NCBI GenBank assembly: GCA_031366005.1
Contig: JANLZB010000054.1
Coordinates: 1 to 39,002, forward strand
From: JANLUX01 sp031366005
GTDB taxonomy: Bacteria > Bacteroidota > Bacteroidia > AKYH767-A > OLB10
DNA: 39,002 nt
Direction of reading: 5' to 3'
This document shows, piece after piece, positions 24,402 to 32,219 of this stretch. The notes under the pieces were generated by a model. That model was not told where the DNA came from, searched no databases, and saw only the letters and a list, made by a program, of their open reading frames with translations. Positions within the stretch are counted from its first letter, which is position 1; every line of letters starts with the position of its first letter. The translations under genes and the position numbers were made by a program.

Positions 24402-26087
24402 TTAATTTGAATTAATATTAAAATTCAAAGTTGCCTCAATCAACTTACTTAACTGCTGATGATCCTGTAATAGATGAATATATTCTTCTTCATTCCCCTG
24501 TGATTTTAAATGAAAAATTTTCTTCAATACTTCTGTTAAAGACTTGTCAGAAATTAATTTTGATGAGTCAGCCATTAAAATAACGCTCCAGTTTTTTATA
24601 ACATATTTTGCTGTTTCATCTTTAATTAATTCCGGTATTTTCATAAATTTTAACAATTCATTATACGATTCTTGTTCAGCTATTTTTCTATTGCCATCAT
24701 ATTTTATTTTCACAATATTCCAGTATGCGATACTTAAATCCGTTGCATCAAATCGCACCGTAGAATTTTTGTTCATAATCAATTCTAATCTTCCGTTTGC
24801 CAGTTTTTTTAAAACCGATGCAGGGCTCCTGTAATTTTTCGTTGTTTTTAACAACTCTTGTTCAGATGCTGCAAGTTGTTTAAGCTCTTCACGCATGGGA
24901 CGAAAACCAAATTTATAATAGATCCAGAATGAACCTGAATTTATTCCATCGCTGTTGTGCTTTCCTATCTGGTAAGGATCAACACTAAATCTGTTTAAAC
25001 GATAAACGTGTTTGTGAAGTTTTAATATCTGTTCAAATGTATTGGCTGATTCTCCACCGCGGTAAGAAGGAAAAATATTTAAAGCAATACGTGCACTGTC
25101 AAATAAAATCCAGGATCCACCATAAGACAAGGGCAATCCATTTTTAAAAACAATATATCCCATGTAGCTGTCAATAGGATGTCTTCTTTCAGGACGCATG
25201 CCAAGCAGTGCAATGGAAATACCACGTTGCAATTGGTAAAAAGAAATGAATGGAGGTTCTGAAAAACTTATCGGATCAAATTCTCTTGAATGCCTCACAA
25301 GTATCATTCTTCCGCATTCAATTATTTTTTCCGCTTCGGATGTAGTGAGTTTTAATTCAACTGGTTTTTCATCATCCTGTTCATCAAGCGTTCCTTTTTT
25401 TATCAGCGATTTATGATAAAACGTTGATGTTAAACGATCAGGTAATCGGGTATGTTCTGTCAAACGAACAGTAACATAAATATTTAATGCATTCCATAAT
25501 TCATCTTTTACTTCCGGGCGTATGTCGGATTGATCAAAAAGTTTTAACAACGTATCCAGCAAATCTTCTCCTTCAGCAGTGCATTGCTTCAACCATTCTT
25601 TCCAGGTGCTGTTTTCATCCTGCAATATTTCGGATTCAACCTGTGGCATCACGGCAGAAACAATATAAGTTATTTGCGAGTCAGCTGCAGCAATGGAATC
25701 CAAATAAACCGCTGTATTAAACTTTTTCCGTAACCATTTTACAATTTCAAAACTGAACTGTGCGCAAACTACGCTGCCGGTAACTCCGGTGTTATAGAGT
25801 TTGGTTTGAATAGTTTCATTTGCTTTCACATAATTTTCAAGTACAAATAATTTTTCTTTTGCAAGTGTGTAAATGGTTTTATTGTCAGGATAAGCCAGTA
25901 AGAACAACAGCATATTGTAAAGCAAATTCATCAACTGTTTGTTTTTTATCTGTTCTGGATTTATTTTTTCGAGCAACTTTTTTTTCTGGACAGAAATAGC
26001 CGAACCGAATTGGTTTCGGAATTGAAAAAGCTTTTTGATTAAAAGGTCCTGCTTATCGGTTCGTAGTGTATGTTGCAGTTTTTTCAT
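24402..26087 (-). CDS. Uncharacterised 561-aa protein, possible GNAT-like C-terminal part
   Basis: I do not recognise this family with confidence. There is no signal peptide or membrane helix. Residues 1-240 are mainly helical and Lys/Leu-rich, with LLYNMLLFLLAYPDNKTIY. From about 265 to 420 the character changes: RHSREFDPISF, then GYIVFKNGLPLSYGGSWI, NIFPSYRGGESA, DPYQIGKHNSDGINSGSFW and YYKFGFRPMR. The glycine-rich turn after two strands (FPSYRGGESA) and the late FGFRP suggest an acyl-CoA N-acyltransferase-like fold, but the match is not strong. The C-terminal 140 residues are again helical and charged. It lies 44 nt upstream of the SRPBCC gene on the same strand, so the two may be co-transcribed. 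Confidence 0.55.
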   Translation of the reverse strand: MKKLQHTLRTDKQDLLIKKLFQFRNQFGSAISVQKKKLLEKINPEQIKNKQLMNLLYNMLLFLLAYPDNKTIYTLAKEKLFVLENYVKANETIQTKLYNTGVTGSVVCAQFSFEIVKWLRKKFNTAVYLDSIAAADSQITYIVSAVMPQVESEILQDENSTWKEWLKQCTAEGEDLLDTLLKLFDQSDIRPEVKDELWNALNIYVTVRLTEHTRLPDRLTSTFYHKSLIKKGTLDEQDDEKPVELKLTTSEAEKIIECGRMILVRHSREFDPISFSEPPFISFYQLQRGISIALLGMRPERRHPIDSYMGYIVFKNGLPLSYGGSWILFDSARIALNIFPSYRGGESANTFEQILKLHKHVYRLNRFSVDPYQIGKHNSDGINSGSFWIYYKFGFRPMREELKQLAASEQELLKTTKNYRSPASVLKKLANGRLELIMNKNSTVRFDATDLSIAYWNIVKIKYDGNRKIAEQESYNELLKFMKIPELIKDETAKYVIKNWSVILMADSSKLISDKSLTEVLKKIFHLKSQGNEEEYIHLLQDHQQLSKLIEATLNFNINSN

Positions 26088-26185
26088 AAATTATTAAATC
26101 GAACTAAAATAAATTGCTTTTGCAAGTATATCTTTTAATTTCAAGTTGATAGTTTTTGTTGGATTTTTTCAAACCTTCCGAGATT

Positions 26186-26214
26186 TTCCAAACCGCAGAG
26201 GTTTGGAATTTTTT
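26186..26214 (+). terminator. Hairpin with T-tract upstream of the orphan antitoxin
   Basis: TTCCAAACC-gcaga-GGTTTGGAA forms nine perfect pairs, followed by six Ts (26209-26214). No plus-strand gene lies upstream; the neighbour is the divergent 561-aa gene. The adjacent CAAACCTTCCGAG (26170-26182) suggests the piece may derive from a scattered Bacteroidota palindrome of the AAACCT-CGAGGTTT type instead of a dedicated terminator. Confidence 0.5.
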
Positions 26215-26234
26215 AAATAGTTCATCAAAGTTTT

Positions 26235-26257
26235 AACTGTGCTGTATGAGCACAGTT
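26235..26257. promoter_or_regulatory. Perfect palindrome around the antitoxin start codon
   Basis: AACTGTGCT-gtatg-AGCACAGTT: nine perfect pairs with the ATG (26246-26248) in the loop. It could be an operator for autoregulation or an RNA hairpin that presents or hides the start codon. Confidence 0.45.
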
Positions 26258-26450
26258 GTAATAAATGTTGATACTCCATCCTCAGCAAAGCTATTATTGG
26301 AGTTGGCAAAAAAAACTGAATATTAAAGCAAGTTTTTTATCTGACACTCAAAAAGAAGATATTGCTTTGTTATCTATTATGGAATCCAGAAAAGATGAAG
26401 AAGCATTGCTTGTTTCTAAAACTTATGATACATTGAGAAAGATCAGATAA
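26246..26450 (+). pseudogene. Orphan antitoxin with a frameshift in an A8 run
   Basis: From the ATG at 26246 the frame reads MSTVVINVDTPSSAKLLLEL, then AKKTEY and a stop. In the +1 frame after an eight-A run (26308-26315) the sequence continues LNIKASFLSDTQKEDIALLS, IMESRKDEEALLVSKTYD and TLRKIR to the TAA at 26448-26450. Joining the two with seven As gives a 67-residue protein laid out like the antitoxin at 1571-1780 (compare LKAKVLSDEDLEDEAL with IKASFLSDTQKEDIAL). No toxin follows. The lesion may be a true mutation, a sequencing error in the homopolymer, or a site of transcriptional slippage. Confidence 0.65.
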
Positions 26451-26536
26451 TAAATGCTTGTATTAACCAACGACCAGGATTACAATTACTGTACACAAGT
26501 CAAACAAAATCCATAAACCACAAACCCCATTTTCTC

Positions 26537-26544
26537 TACATTTG
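26537..26544 (+). promoter_or_regulatory. -7 box of the oxidoreductase-lipoprotein-transferase operon
   Basis: TACATTTG matches TAnnTTTG and ends 13 nt before the ATG at 26558. A clear TTG at -33 is lacking. Confidence 0.45.
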
Positions 26545-26557
26545 CGCAAAATTTTTA

Positions 26558-27547
26558 ATGATGCTGAAAATTGGTGTTTTGGGAGCCGGACATCTCGGTA
26601 AGATACACCTCCGCCTGTTGAAAGAAATTCCTGCTTACGAGGTGATCGGCTTTTACGATCCTGATAAAGACACCGCAGCATCTGTGTCGCAGGAAATGGG
26701 TTTCAGGGCTTATCCTACCATTGAACAGTTGATGAAGGATGTGGATGTGGTGGATATTGTAACTCCCACTGTTTCGCATTACGAATGTGCTGTAAAAGCT
26801 TTGCGGCTTTCCAAACATGTGTTTATTGAAAAGCCGTTGGCTAATACATTAACAGAAGCAAAAAAACTACTTGCACTCAGCAAAGAAGCCAACGTGAAGG
26901 TTCAGGTGGGGCACGTTGAACGTTTTAACCCCGCTTTTAAGGCAGCACGTAATTATATTCATCATCCCATGTTTATTGAAACGCACCGGCTCGCACAGTT
27001 TAACCCGCGTGGTACGGATGTTTCAGTGGTGCTTGATTTAATGATACATGATATTGACATCGTTTTACACACTGTTAATTCTCCTGTAAAGAAAATAAGC
27101 ACCAGCGGTGTTTCGGTGGTGAGTGATACACCGGATATAGCCAATGCGAGGATTGAATTTATCAATGGCTGCGTGGCTAACCTTACTGCCAGTCGCATCT
27201 CTTTAAAGAATATGCGTAAAACAAGATTCTTTCAAAAGGATGCATATATAGCTGTTGATTTTCTGAAAAAAAATGCCGAAGTAGTCCGGTTAAAACAAGT
27301 TGAAGGCGATATTGATCCATTGGCTGTTACCATTGACCTTGGTGCAGAAAAAGGTACCAAGCAGATTTATTTTGAAAACCCAAAAGTGGAAGAGAGCAAT
27401 GCAATTAAAGAAGAACTGGAAAGTTTTGCTGATTGTATAAACAGAGATGAAACACCACAGGTAACCATTGAAGATGGTTTTAATGCTTTGCAGATTGCCC
27501 ATCAGATTGCTGATAAGCTTAAAGCATTACCGGCACTGGTTTCATAA
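26558..27547 (+). CDS. Gfo/Idh/MocA-family NAD(P)-dependent oxidoreductase
   Basis: A 329-residue protein. The N-terminal Rossmann domain starts IGVLGAGHLGKIHLRLLKE (GxGxxG), followed by the family motif EKPLANTLTEAKKLL (about residue 90) that ends the cofactor domain. The C-terminal domain carries VGHVERFNPAF and MIHDIDIVLHTV, which form the substrate pocket with the usual Asp and His. Members oxidise or reduce sugars and cyclitols, often nucleotide-sugars in polysaccharide synthesis. The sugar transferase at 28451 in the same operon favours that second role, but this is inference. The start at 26558 is followed by a second in-frame ATG at 26561; both fit. Confidence 0.88.
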   Translation: MMLKIGVLGAGHLGKIHLRLLKEIPAYEVIGFYDPDKDTAASVSQEMGFRAYPTIEQLMKDVDVVDIVTPTVSHYECAVKALRLSKHVFIEKPLANTLTEAKKLLALSKEANVKVQVGHVERFNPAFKAARNYIHHPMFIETHRLAQFNPRGTDVSVVLDLMIHDIDIVLHTVNSPVKKISTSGVSVVSDTPDIANARIEFINGCVANLTASRISLKNMRKTRFFQKDAYIAVDFLKKNAEVVRLKQVEGDIDPLAVTIDLGAEKGTKQIYFENPKVEESNAIKEELESFADCINRDETPQVTIEDGFNALQIAHQIADKLKALPALVS

Positions 27548-27572
27548 AAAATATTAAGCAGAAAGTAAAAAC

Positions 27573-28451
27573 ATGACGACAACAAACGCCATCAGGATTT
27601 TTTATCAGCTTTCGCTGATGATAGGTTTGGCATCGTGCAATTTTATTAATCCTGACGATCCGGTACCAACTTACATTAAAATTGACAGCATACAGGTTGC
27701 AGTTACAGCGGACCAGGGAACTGCGAGTAATAAAATAAAAGATGTGTGGGCATATATGGATGGGCAAATGATTGGTGTGTATGAACTGCCTGCTTTATTT
27801 CCTGTGGTGGGTGATGCAGGCAAACACTCATTCTCATTTTTACCCGGTATATATGATAACGGAATTGCAGCCACTCATACTATTTACCGGTTGATGCAGG
27901 GAGCAGCTATGGATATTTCATTGATTAACGGGGCAACCGTTTCTCCTCCTTCACCGGTTGTTTTCAGCTATTTCCCGGGAATTTTATTTACATCTCCACA
28001 GGGATGGATCGAAGATTTTGAAGATGGTACTTTAAGTATTGTGCCAGTGTCAGGAGATACATTGCGTTACGAAACCGATCCTTTGAAACGCTTTGAAGGT
28101 AATGCGAGTGGAAAAATTACGATGGATGTCAACAATCCTTCCTTCAGGTTTGAAATGTTTGAGGGGATAAAAATTCCTGCTGCTTCGGTTTCTTATTTAG
28201 AATTAAATTATAAATGCGATCAACCCTTCTTCGTTGGTTTAAAAGGTGATCAGACTTCAGGTAATCCTGACAGGGAAATTATTCTTGTAAATGCCTCTCC
28301 TACATGGAATAAAATTTATGTCAGCTTAGGTACTGCAGTCAGGTCGCTGAATGGATCTTCTACTTTTAAAATATATTGCCGCTCAGCTTTAAGTGATGGT
28401 ATTACTTCCGGCACTTTTTATTTCGATAATTTTAAATTATTGCATAACTGA
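27573..28451 (+). CDS. Putative lipoprotein of unknown function
   Basis: A 292-residue protein with a lipoprotein signal: basic start, hydrophobic FYQLSLMIGLA and the lipobox LASC, giving the lipidated cysteine at residue 22, then the acidic stretch NFINPDDPVP. The remainder is beta-rich. The C-terminal half (about 150-292), from EDFEDGTLSI through GNASGKITMD to FYFDNFKLLHN, resembles a jelly-roll carbohydrate-binding or lectin-like domain that ends with the DNFKL strand. The protein overlaps the transferase gene by 1 nt (stop TGA shares its A with the next ATG), so they are co-expressed. An envelope role with surface glycans is plausible. Confidence 0.7.
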   Translation: MTTTNAIRIFYQLSLMIGLASCNFINPDDPVPTYIKIDSIQVAVTADQGTASNKIKDVWAYMDGQMIGVYELPALFPVVGDAGKHSFSFLPGIYDNGIAATHTIYRLMQGAAMDISLINGATVSPPSPVVFSYFPGILFTSPQGWIEDFEDGTLSIVPVSGDTLRYETDPLKRFEGNASGKITMDVNNPSFRFEMFEGIKIPAASVSYLELNYKCDQPFFVGLKGDQTSGNPDREIILVNASPTWNKIYVSLGTAVRSLNGSSTFKIYCRSALSDGITSGTFYFDNFKLLHN

Positions 28452-29866
28452 TGAAGAAGCGCAAACAGATTTTTATTTATGTGTTGGCTGATTGGTTTGC
28501 TGCATTATTAGCTTGGACGTTATTTTATACCTATCGCAAAGTGGGTATTGAATCATCGTTGTATGGTTATAAAATTCCATTTACTCCTGATAAGCATTTT
28601 TATCTGGGAATATTATTGCTTCCGTTGTTATGGGTTATTGTTTATGCTTTGGTGGGTACTTACAATGATATATTCCGCAAGTCGCGTCTGCGCGAAATAG
28701 GTTTAACTTTTTACGTTTCAATCATTGGTGTGCTCATTATCTTTTTTGCGCTGTTGCTTGATGATGTTATTGTATCTTATAAAAGCTATTACGATACTTT
28801 CTTCGCCTTGCTGCTGTTACATTTTACTATCACTGCAACTTTTCGTTTGATTATAACAACTATCACTGCAAGAAAAATTAAAGGGCGTGTAATAGGATTT
28901 CCAACTTTACTAATCGGCAGCAGCCAGAAAGCTTTAGGACTTTACCAGGAGCTGGAAGGTGAAGCCACAAGCCAGGGTTATAAATTCATGGGCTTTATTC
29001 ACGTGGATCATAACAATGGAAAACTGCTGAAAGATTTTTTACCGCATTTGGGCGGTCTTGAAGATTTGAAAAAAATTATTCGTGATCACCATATTGAAGA
29101 AGCCATTATTGCCATTGAATCTTCAGAGCACGAGAGCATTGGTCATATAGTAAATGAACTGGAAGATACTGATGTCATTATAAAAATTATTCCTGACATG
29201 TATGATATATTGAGCGGAACTGTAAAGATGACCTCTATCTTTGGCAGCCCGCTTATAATTATCAGTCCTATGCTAATGCCGGTATGGCAACAGTCACTCA
29301 AGCGAATTTTTGATATCACAGTATCATTGTTTTTCCTTGTGATACTTTCTCCAGTTTATCTCATCACAGCACTCATCATTAAGTTCACCTCCAAAGGCCC
29401 CGTTTTCTTTGTGCAGGAAAGAATTGGATTGCATGGAAACCCGTTTAATATTTACAAATTCAGGTCGATGTATCAATATGCGGAGAACGGCACTCCGATG
29501 TTAAGCAGCAGAACTGATCAGCGGGTAACTCCCTTTGGCAGGATGATGCGCAAGATCAGGCTTGATGAAATTCCACAGTTTTATAATGTATTGGTTGGTG
29601 ACATGAGTTTGGTTGGTCCACGTCCTGAACGGCAATATTTTATTGATCAGATTATGCAATGCGCCCCGCACTATCGTCACTTGCACAAAGTTCGCCCTGG
29701 TATAACCAGTTGGGGGCAGGTTAAATATGGTTATGCTGAAAATGTTGAACAGATGATTCATCGTTTGAAGTATGATGTTATCTACATTGAAAACATGTCA
29801 CTGGCACTTGATTTTAAAATATTGTTTTATACGGTGAGAACAATTCTGGCAAGAAGCGGGAAATAA
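28451..29866 (+). CDS. Polyprenyl-phosphate sugar-1-phosphate transferase (initiating glycosyltransferase)
   Basis: A 471-residue protein of the WbaP / exopolysaccharide polyprenyl glycosylphosphotransferase type. Residues 1-135 contain about four membrane helices, 145-265 a Rossmann-like cytoplasmic domain, and 283-471 the catalytic bacterial sugar transferase domain. Signatures are the KRIFDITVSLFFLVILSPVY helix, GPVFFVQERIG, YKFRSM, the acidic RLDEIPQF and the terminal MSLVGPRPERQYF. The enzyme transfers a sugar-1-phosphate from UDP-sugar to undecaprenyl phosphate, starting O-antigen or capsule units. It ends the oxidoreductase-lipoprotein-transferase operon. No other glycosyltransferase follows, so the rest of the pathway must be elsewhere. 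Confidence 0.9.
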   Translation: MKKRKQIFIYVLADWFAALLAWTLFYTYRKVGIESSLYGYKIPFTPDKHFYLGILLLPLLWVIVYALVGTYNDIFRKSRLREIGLTFYVSIIGVLIIFFALLLDDVIVSYKSYYDTFFALLLLHFTITATFRLIITTITARKIKGRVIGFPTLLIGSSQKALGLYQELEGEATSQGYKFMGFIHVDHNNGKLLKDFLPHLGGLEDLKKIIRDHHIEEAIIAIESSEHESIGHIVNELEDTDVIIKIIPDMYDILSGTVKMTSIFGSPLIIISPMLMPVWQQSLKRIFDITVSLFFLVILSPVYLITALIIKFTSKGPVFFVQERIGLHGNPFNIYKFRSMYQYAENGTPMLSSRTDQRVTPFGRMMRKIRLDEIPQFYNVLVGDMSLVGPRPERQYFIDQIMQCAPHYRHLHKVRPGITSWGQVKYGYAENVEQMIHRLKYDVIYIENMSLALDFKILFYTVRTILARSGK

Positions 29867-29871
29867 AATTA

Positions 29872-29940
29872 GTTTAAAGTCTAAAGTTTAAAGTTGGCTT
29901 ACGCGAGCTAACTTTAAACATTAAACTTTAGACTTTAAAC
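29872..29940. repeat. Long AT-rich hairpin with heptad pattern
   Basis: GTTTAAAGTCTAAAGTTT (from 29872) pairs perfectly over 18 bp with AAACTTTAGACTTTAAAC (ending 29940). After a 7-nt bulge, AAAGTTGGCT / AGCTAACTTT adds a further stem. TAAAGT or TAAAC recurs every seven bases, continuing as AGTAAACTGTAAAC before the next gene. It separates the transferase and the dehydrogenase and may act as a terminator, although there is no T-tract. Confidence 0.7.
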
Positions 29941-29959
29941 AGTAAACTGTAAACAAAAT

Positions 29960-30856
29960 ATGAAAAACATCTCTGTCATCGGATCTGGTCAAATGGGTAA
30001 TGGAATTGCTCATGTGTTTGCACAAAATGGATTTAATGTTGTGCTGATTGATATTGCACAGGAACCCTTAGATAAAGCCATTAAAACCATCAGTAGTAAC
30101 CTTGATCGGCAGGTTGCAAAGCAATTGATTACTGAAGAAATAAAAACAAACACTTTAAAAAATATTTCTACAGTTACTTCACTCGCTGACGGTGTAGCCA
30201 CTGCCGATCTTGTGGTGGAAGCAGCCACTGAACGCATAGATCTTAAATTAAAAATTTTCAGTGACCTGGACACTTATACTAATCAAAATTGTATTCTTGC
30301 TTCCAACACATCCTCTATCTCCATTACTAAAATTGCTTCAGCAACTAAACGTGGAGATAAAGTAATAGGAATGCATTTTATGAATCCTGTACCCGTGATG
30401 AAATTGGTAGAGGTAATCAGTGGATATAATACAAGCGAATTGACAACCAAAACCATTTTTGATTTGTCTAAGCAACTTGGGAAATCACCGGTTGAAGTAA
30501 ACGACTATCCTGGATTTGTTGCCAACAGAATTTTAATGCCGATGATTAACGAAGCGATTTACAGTTTGTTTGAAGGAGTAGCCGGAGTAATGGAAATTGA
30601 TACAGTGATGAAGCTTGGAATGGCGCATCCGATGGGTCCGTTACAGCTTGCAGATTTCATTGGTCTTGATACCTGCTTAAGTATTCTACGCGTTTTGCAC
30701 GATGGTTTTGGTAATCCTAAATATGCGCCATGTCCTTTATTAGTGAATATGGTTACTTCAGGCAATCTTGGAATTAAAACCGGAAGTGGTTTTTATAAAT
30801 ATACTTCGGGGAGCAAGGAGCTTGTTGTTGCTGATAATTTCAGAAAGAATATTTAA
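29960..30856 (+). CDS. hbd: 3-hydroxybutyryl-CoA dehydrogenase
   Basis: A 298-residue protein of normal length. The NAD-binding motif ISVIGSGQMGNGIAHVFAQ is at residues 4-22, with Asp at the end of the next strand (VLIDI) fitting NAD over NADP. The catalytic His is in GMHFMNPVPVMKLVEVI with the family Ser/Asn residues (SNTSSISI), and the C-terminal helical domain carries DYPGFVANRILMPMINEAI and GMAHPMGPLQLADFIGLD. It interconverts 3-hydroxyacyl-CoA and acetoacetyl-CoA in fatty acid or butyrate metabolism. The 62-aa gene follows after 14 nt and the DUF2027-Smr gene after that, all on one strand. The long AT-rich hairpin precedes it. Confidence 0.92.
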   Translation: MKNISVIGSGQMGNGIAHVFAQNGFNVVLIDIAQEPLDKAIKTISSNLDRQVAKQLITEEIKTNTLKNISTVTSLADGVATADLVVEAATERIDLKLKIFSDLDTYTNQNCILASNTSSISITKIASATKRGDKVIGMHFMNPVPVMKLVEVISGYNTSELTTKTIFDLSKQLGKSPVEVNDYPGFVANRILMPMINEAIYSLFEGVAGVMEIDTVMKLGMAHPMGPLQLADFIGLDTCLSILRVLHDGFGNPKYAPCPLLVNMVTSGNLGIKTGSGFYKYTSGSKELVVADNFRKNI

Positions 30857-30870
30857 CATTTTTTAAATCA

Positions 30871-31059
30871 ATGAACGAAGATCAAAAAAAAGCTTTTGCT
30901 GAGATGATGTTATCCGATAGAGACAAAGAAGCGTATAGAGCTGTGCAATTGGCTATGGTGGATTTACAGGCAGCCCTGGAAAAATATCCTCAGCACACCA
31001 CATACATTATGGACAAAGTTGTTAAATCTTCGCAGGGAGATTTACATGCTCCTGAGTGA
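30871..31059 (+). CDS. Small protein of unknown function (62 aa)
   Basis: A 62-residue mostly helical, charged protein (MNEDQKKAFAEMMLSDRDKE, then AYRAVQLAMVDLQAALEKY) with no membrane segment or known motif. It starts 14 nt after the dehydrogenase stop and ends 40 nt before the DUF2027-Smr start, so it is probably a real member of the operon. I cannot assign a function. Confidence 0.5.
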   Translation: MNEDQKKAFAEMMLSDRDKEAYRAVQLAMVDLQAALEKYPQHTTYIMDKVVKSSQGDLHAPE

Positions 31060-31099
31060 TGATAAGTGTTTTTTGCAGCAATATTCATTTAACTCAGCA

Positions 31100-32155
31100 A
31101 TGAAAAAATTTGAAACAGGAGACCAGGTAAGCTTTATCAATGAAAAGCAGGATGGAGTAATATCTAAGATTCTGCCGAATGGAAATTACATGGTTGAAAT
31201 TGAAGATGGATTTCCAATTGAGGCAACTCCCGGTGAGTTAGTAAAGATTTCATTTACTCAGAAAAATAAAAATCATAATGTTGAACCGATGATAATAACG
31301 GAGGAAAAAATTAAGCCTCCAGAAGTTTCTGAACTTAAAAAACTTTTAACAGGTTTGAATGATTCAGTTTCATTGGTGTTGATGCCAGCTGAAGTAAATA
31401 AAGTATTAACAGGTTCAGTAAAATATTTTATTGTGAATGAGAGTAAATATGATGTGCTTTATTCTTTTTCAAGGAAATCAAACCGGAAGTTATTTGGAAT
31501 TTCATCCTCTAAAGTGGAGGCATTTAATGAGATAAACTTAGGTGAAATTGAACGTGATGTTTTAATGGATACCGAATCATTGCAGGTTCAATTGCTTTTT
31601 CATCAGCGGGATTTATTTCAACAATTGCCGGTATTGACAAAAGAATTATCTGTTGAGTATCCTGATCTTAATCATGTAAATAAAAAAATAAATGGTGTGG
31701 CAGCATTCAGTAAAATAACAACCTTAATTTCCTTTGCAGAAACAGCCGATGAAGATCTGAGCGAACTGGTAAGAAAATTTCAATCAGATCAGCACTCAGG
31801 AGTTGCAGGACATACATCATCTGCAAATTTTTTGAAAAGATCAAAAGAACAATCTGCTCAATATAATATTGCTCCCGGTTTTATCGAAGTGGATTTACAC
31901 ATTGAAGAACTGATTGAAGATGCTTCAGGCTTAACCAATACGGAGATCATCTCGATACAATTACAGCATTTTCGAAAAGCAATTGATAATGCATTACTGC
32001 GCCAGGCACACAAGATTACTTTTATACATGGTGTTGGAAATGGAAGATTGAAAAATGCGTTGCGAACAGAAATAGAAAACATTCCTTATCTGAGATTTAG
32101 TGATGCACCTTATGAGAAATACGGAGCAGGAGCTACGGAAGTTTTCTTGAAATAG
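31100..32155 (+). CDS. DUF2027 and Smr domain protein
   Basis: 351 residues from the ATG at 31100, chosen because the product then begins MKKFETGDQVSFINEKQDG, a typical start for this family. The in-frame ATG at 31019 would overlap the preceding gene and add 27 unrelated residues. The N-terminal beta-rich SH3-like part and DUF2027 cover residues 1-240, including SLVLMPAEVNKVLTG and the RDLFQQLP region. The C-terminal Smr domain (264-351) has VDLHIEELIED and the loop HGVGNGRLK (from residue 310). Smr domains bind or nick DNA or RNA, and relatives act in recombination or in ribosome rescue. In this two-domain form it is specific to Bacteroidota, and its role is unknown. Confidence 0.85.
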   Translation: MKKFETGDQVSFINEKQDGVISKILPNGNYMVEIEDGFPIEATPGELVKISFTQKNKNHNVEPMIITEEKIKPPEVSELKKLLTGLNDSVSLVLMPAEVNKVLTGSVKYFIVNESKYDVLYSFSRKSNRKLFGISSSKVEAFNEINLGEIERDVLMDTESLQVQLLFHQRDLFQQLPVLTKELSVEYPDLNHVNKKINGVAAFSKITTLISFAETADEDLSELVRKFQSDQHSGVAGHTSSANFLKRSKEQSAQYNIAPGFIEVDLHIEELIEDASGLTNTEIISIQLQHFRKAIDNALLRQAHKITFIHGVGNGRLKNALRTEIENIPYLRFSDAPYEKYGAGATEVFLK

Positions 32156-32160
32156 TTGAC

Positions 32161-32212
32161 AGTTTTCGGTTTTCAGTTTAGTTAACCAACTGTAAACCGT
32201 AAACTGAAAACT
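32161..32212. repeat. Intergenic hairpin between convergent genes, heptad type
   Basis: AGTTTTCGGTTTTCAGTTT (32161-32179) pairs imperfectly with CTGTAAACCGTAAACTGAAA (continuing ACT, to 32212). GTAAACC/GTAAACT repeats every seven bases, as in the hairpin at 29872-29940. It sits between the Smr gene and the convergent M23 gene, so a bidirectional terminator role is likely. Confidence 0.6.
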
Positions 32213-32219
32213 ACACCAA

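Noticed and set aside
26088..26245. A second small-RNA candidate, because of the hairpin and T-tract at 26186-26214
   Set aside because: No TAnnTTTG promoter was found on the plus strand upstream, and the hairpin looks like part of a common AAACCT palindrome.
26454..26516. 20-codon ORF after the orphan antitoxin, considered as a toxin remnant
   Set aside because: The sequence (MLVLTNDQDYNY...) has no resemblance to the toxin start seen at 1318-1587 or to ParE, and it is too short to judge.
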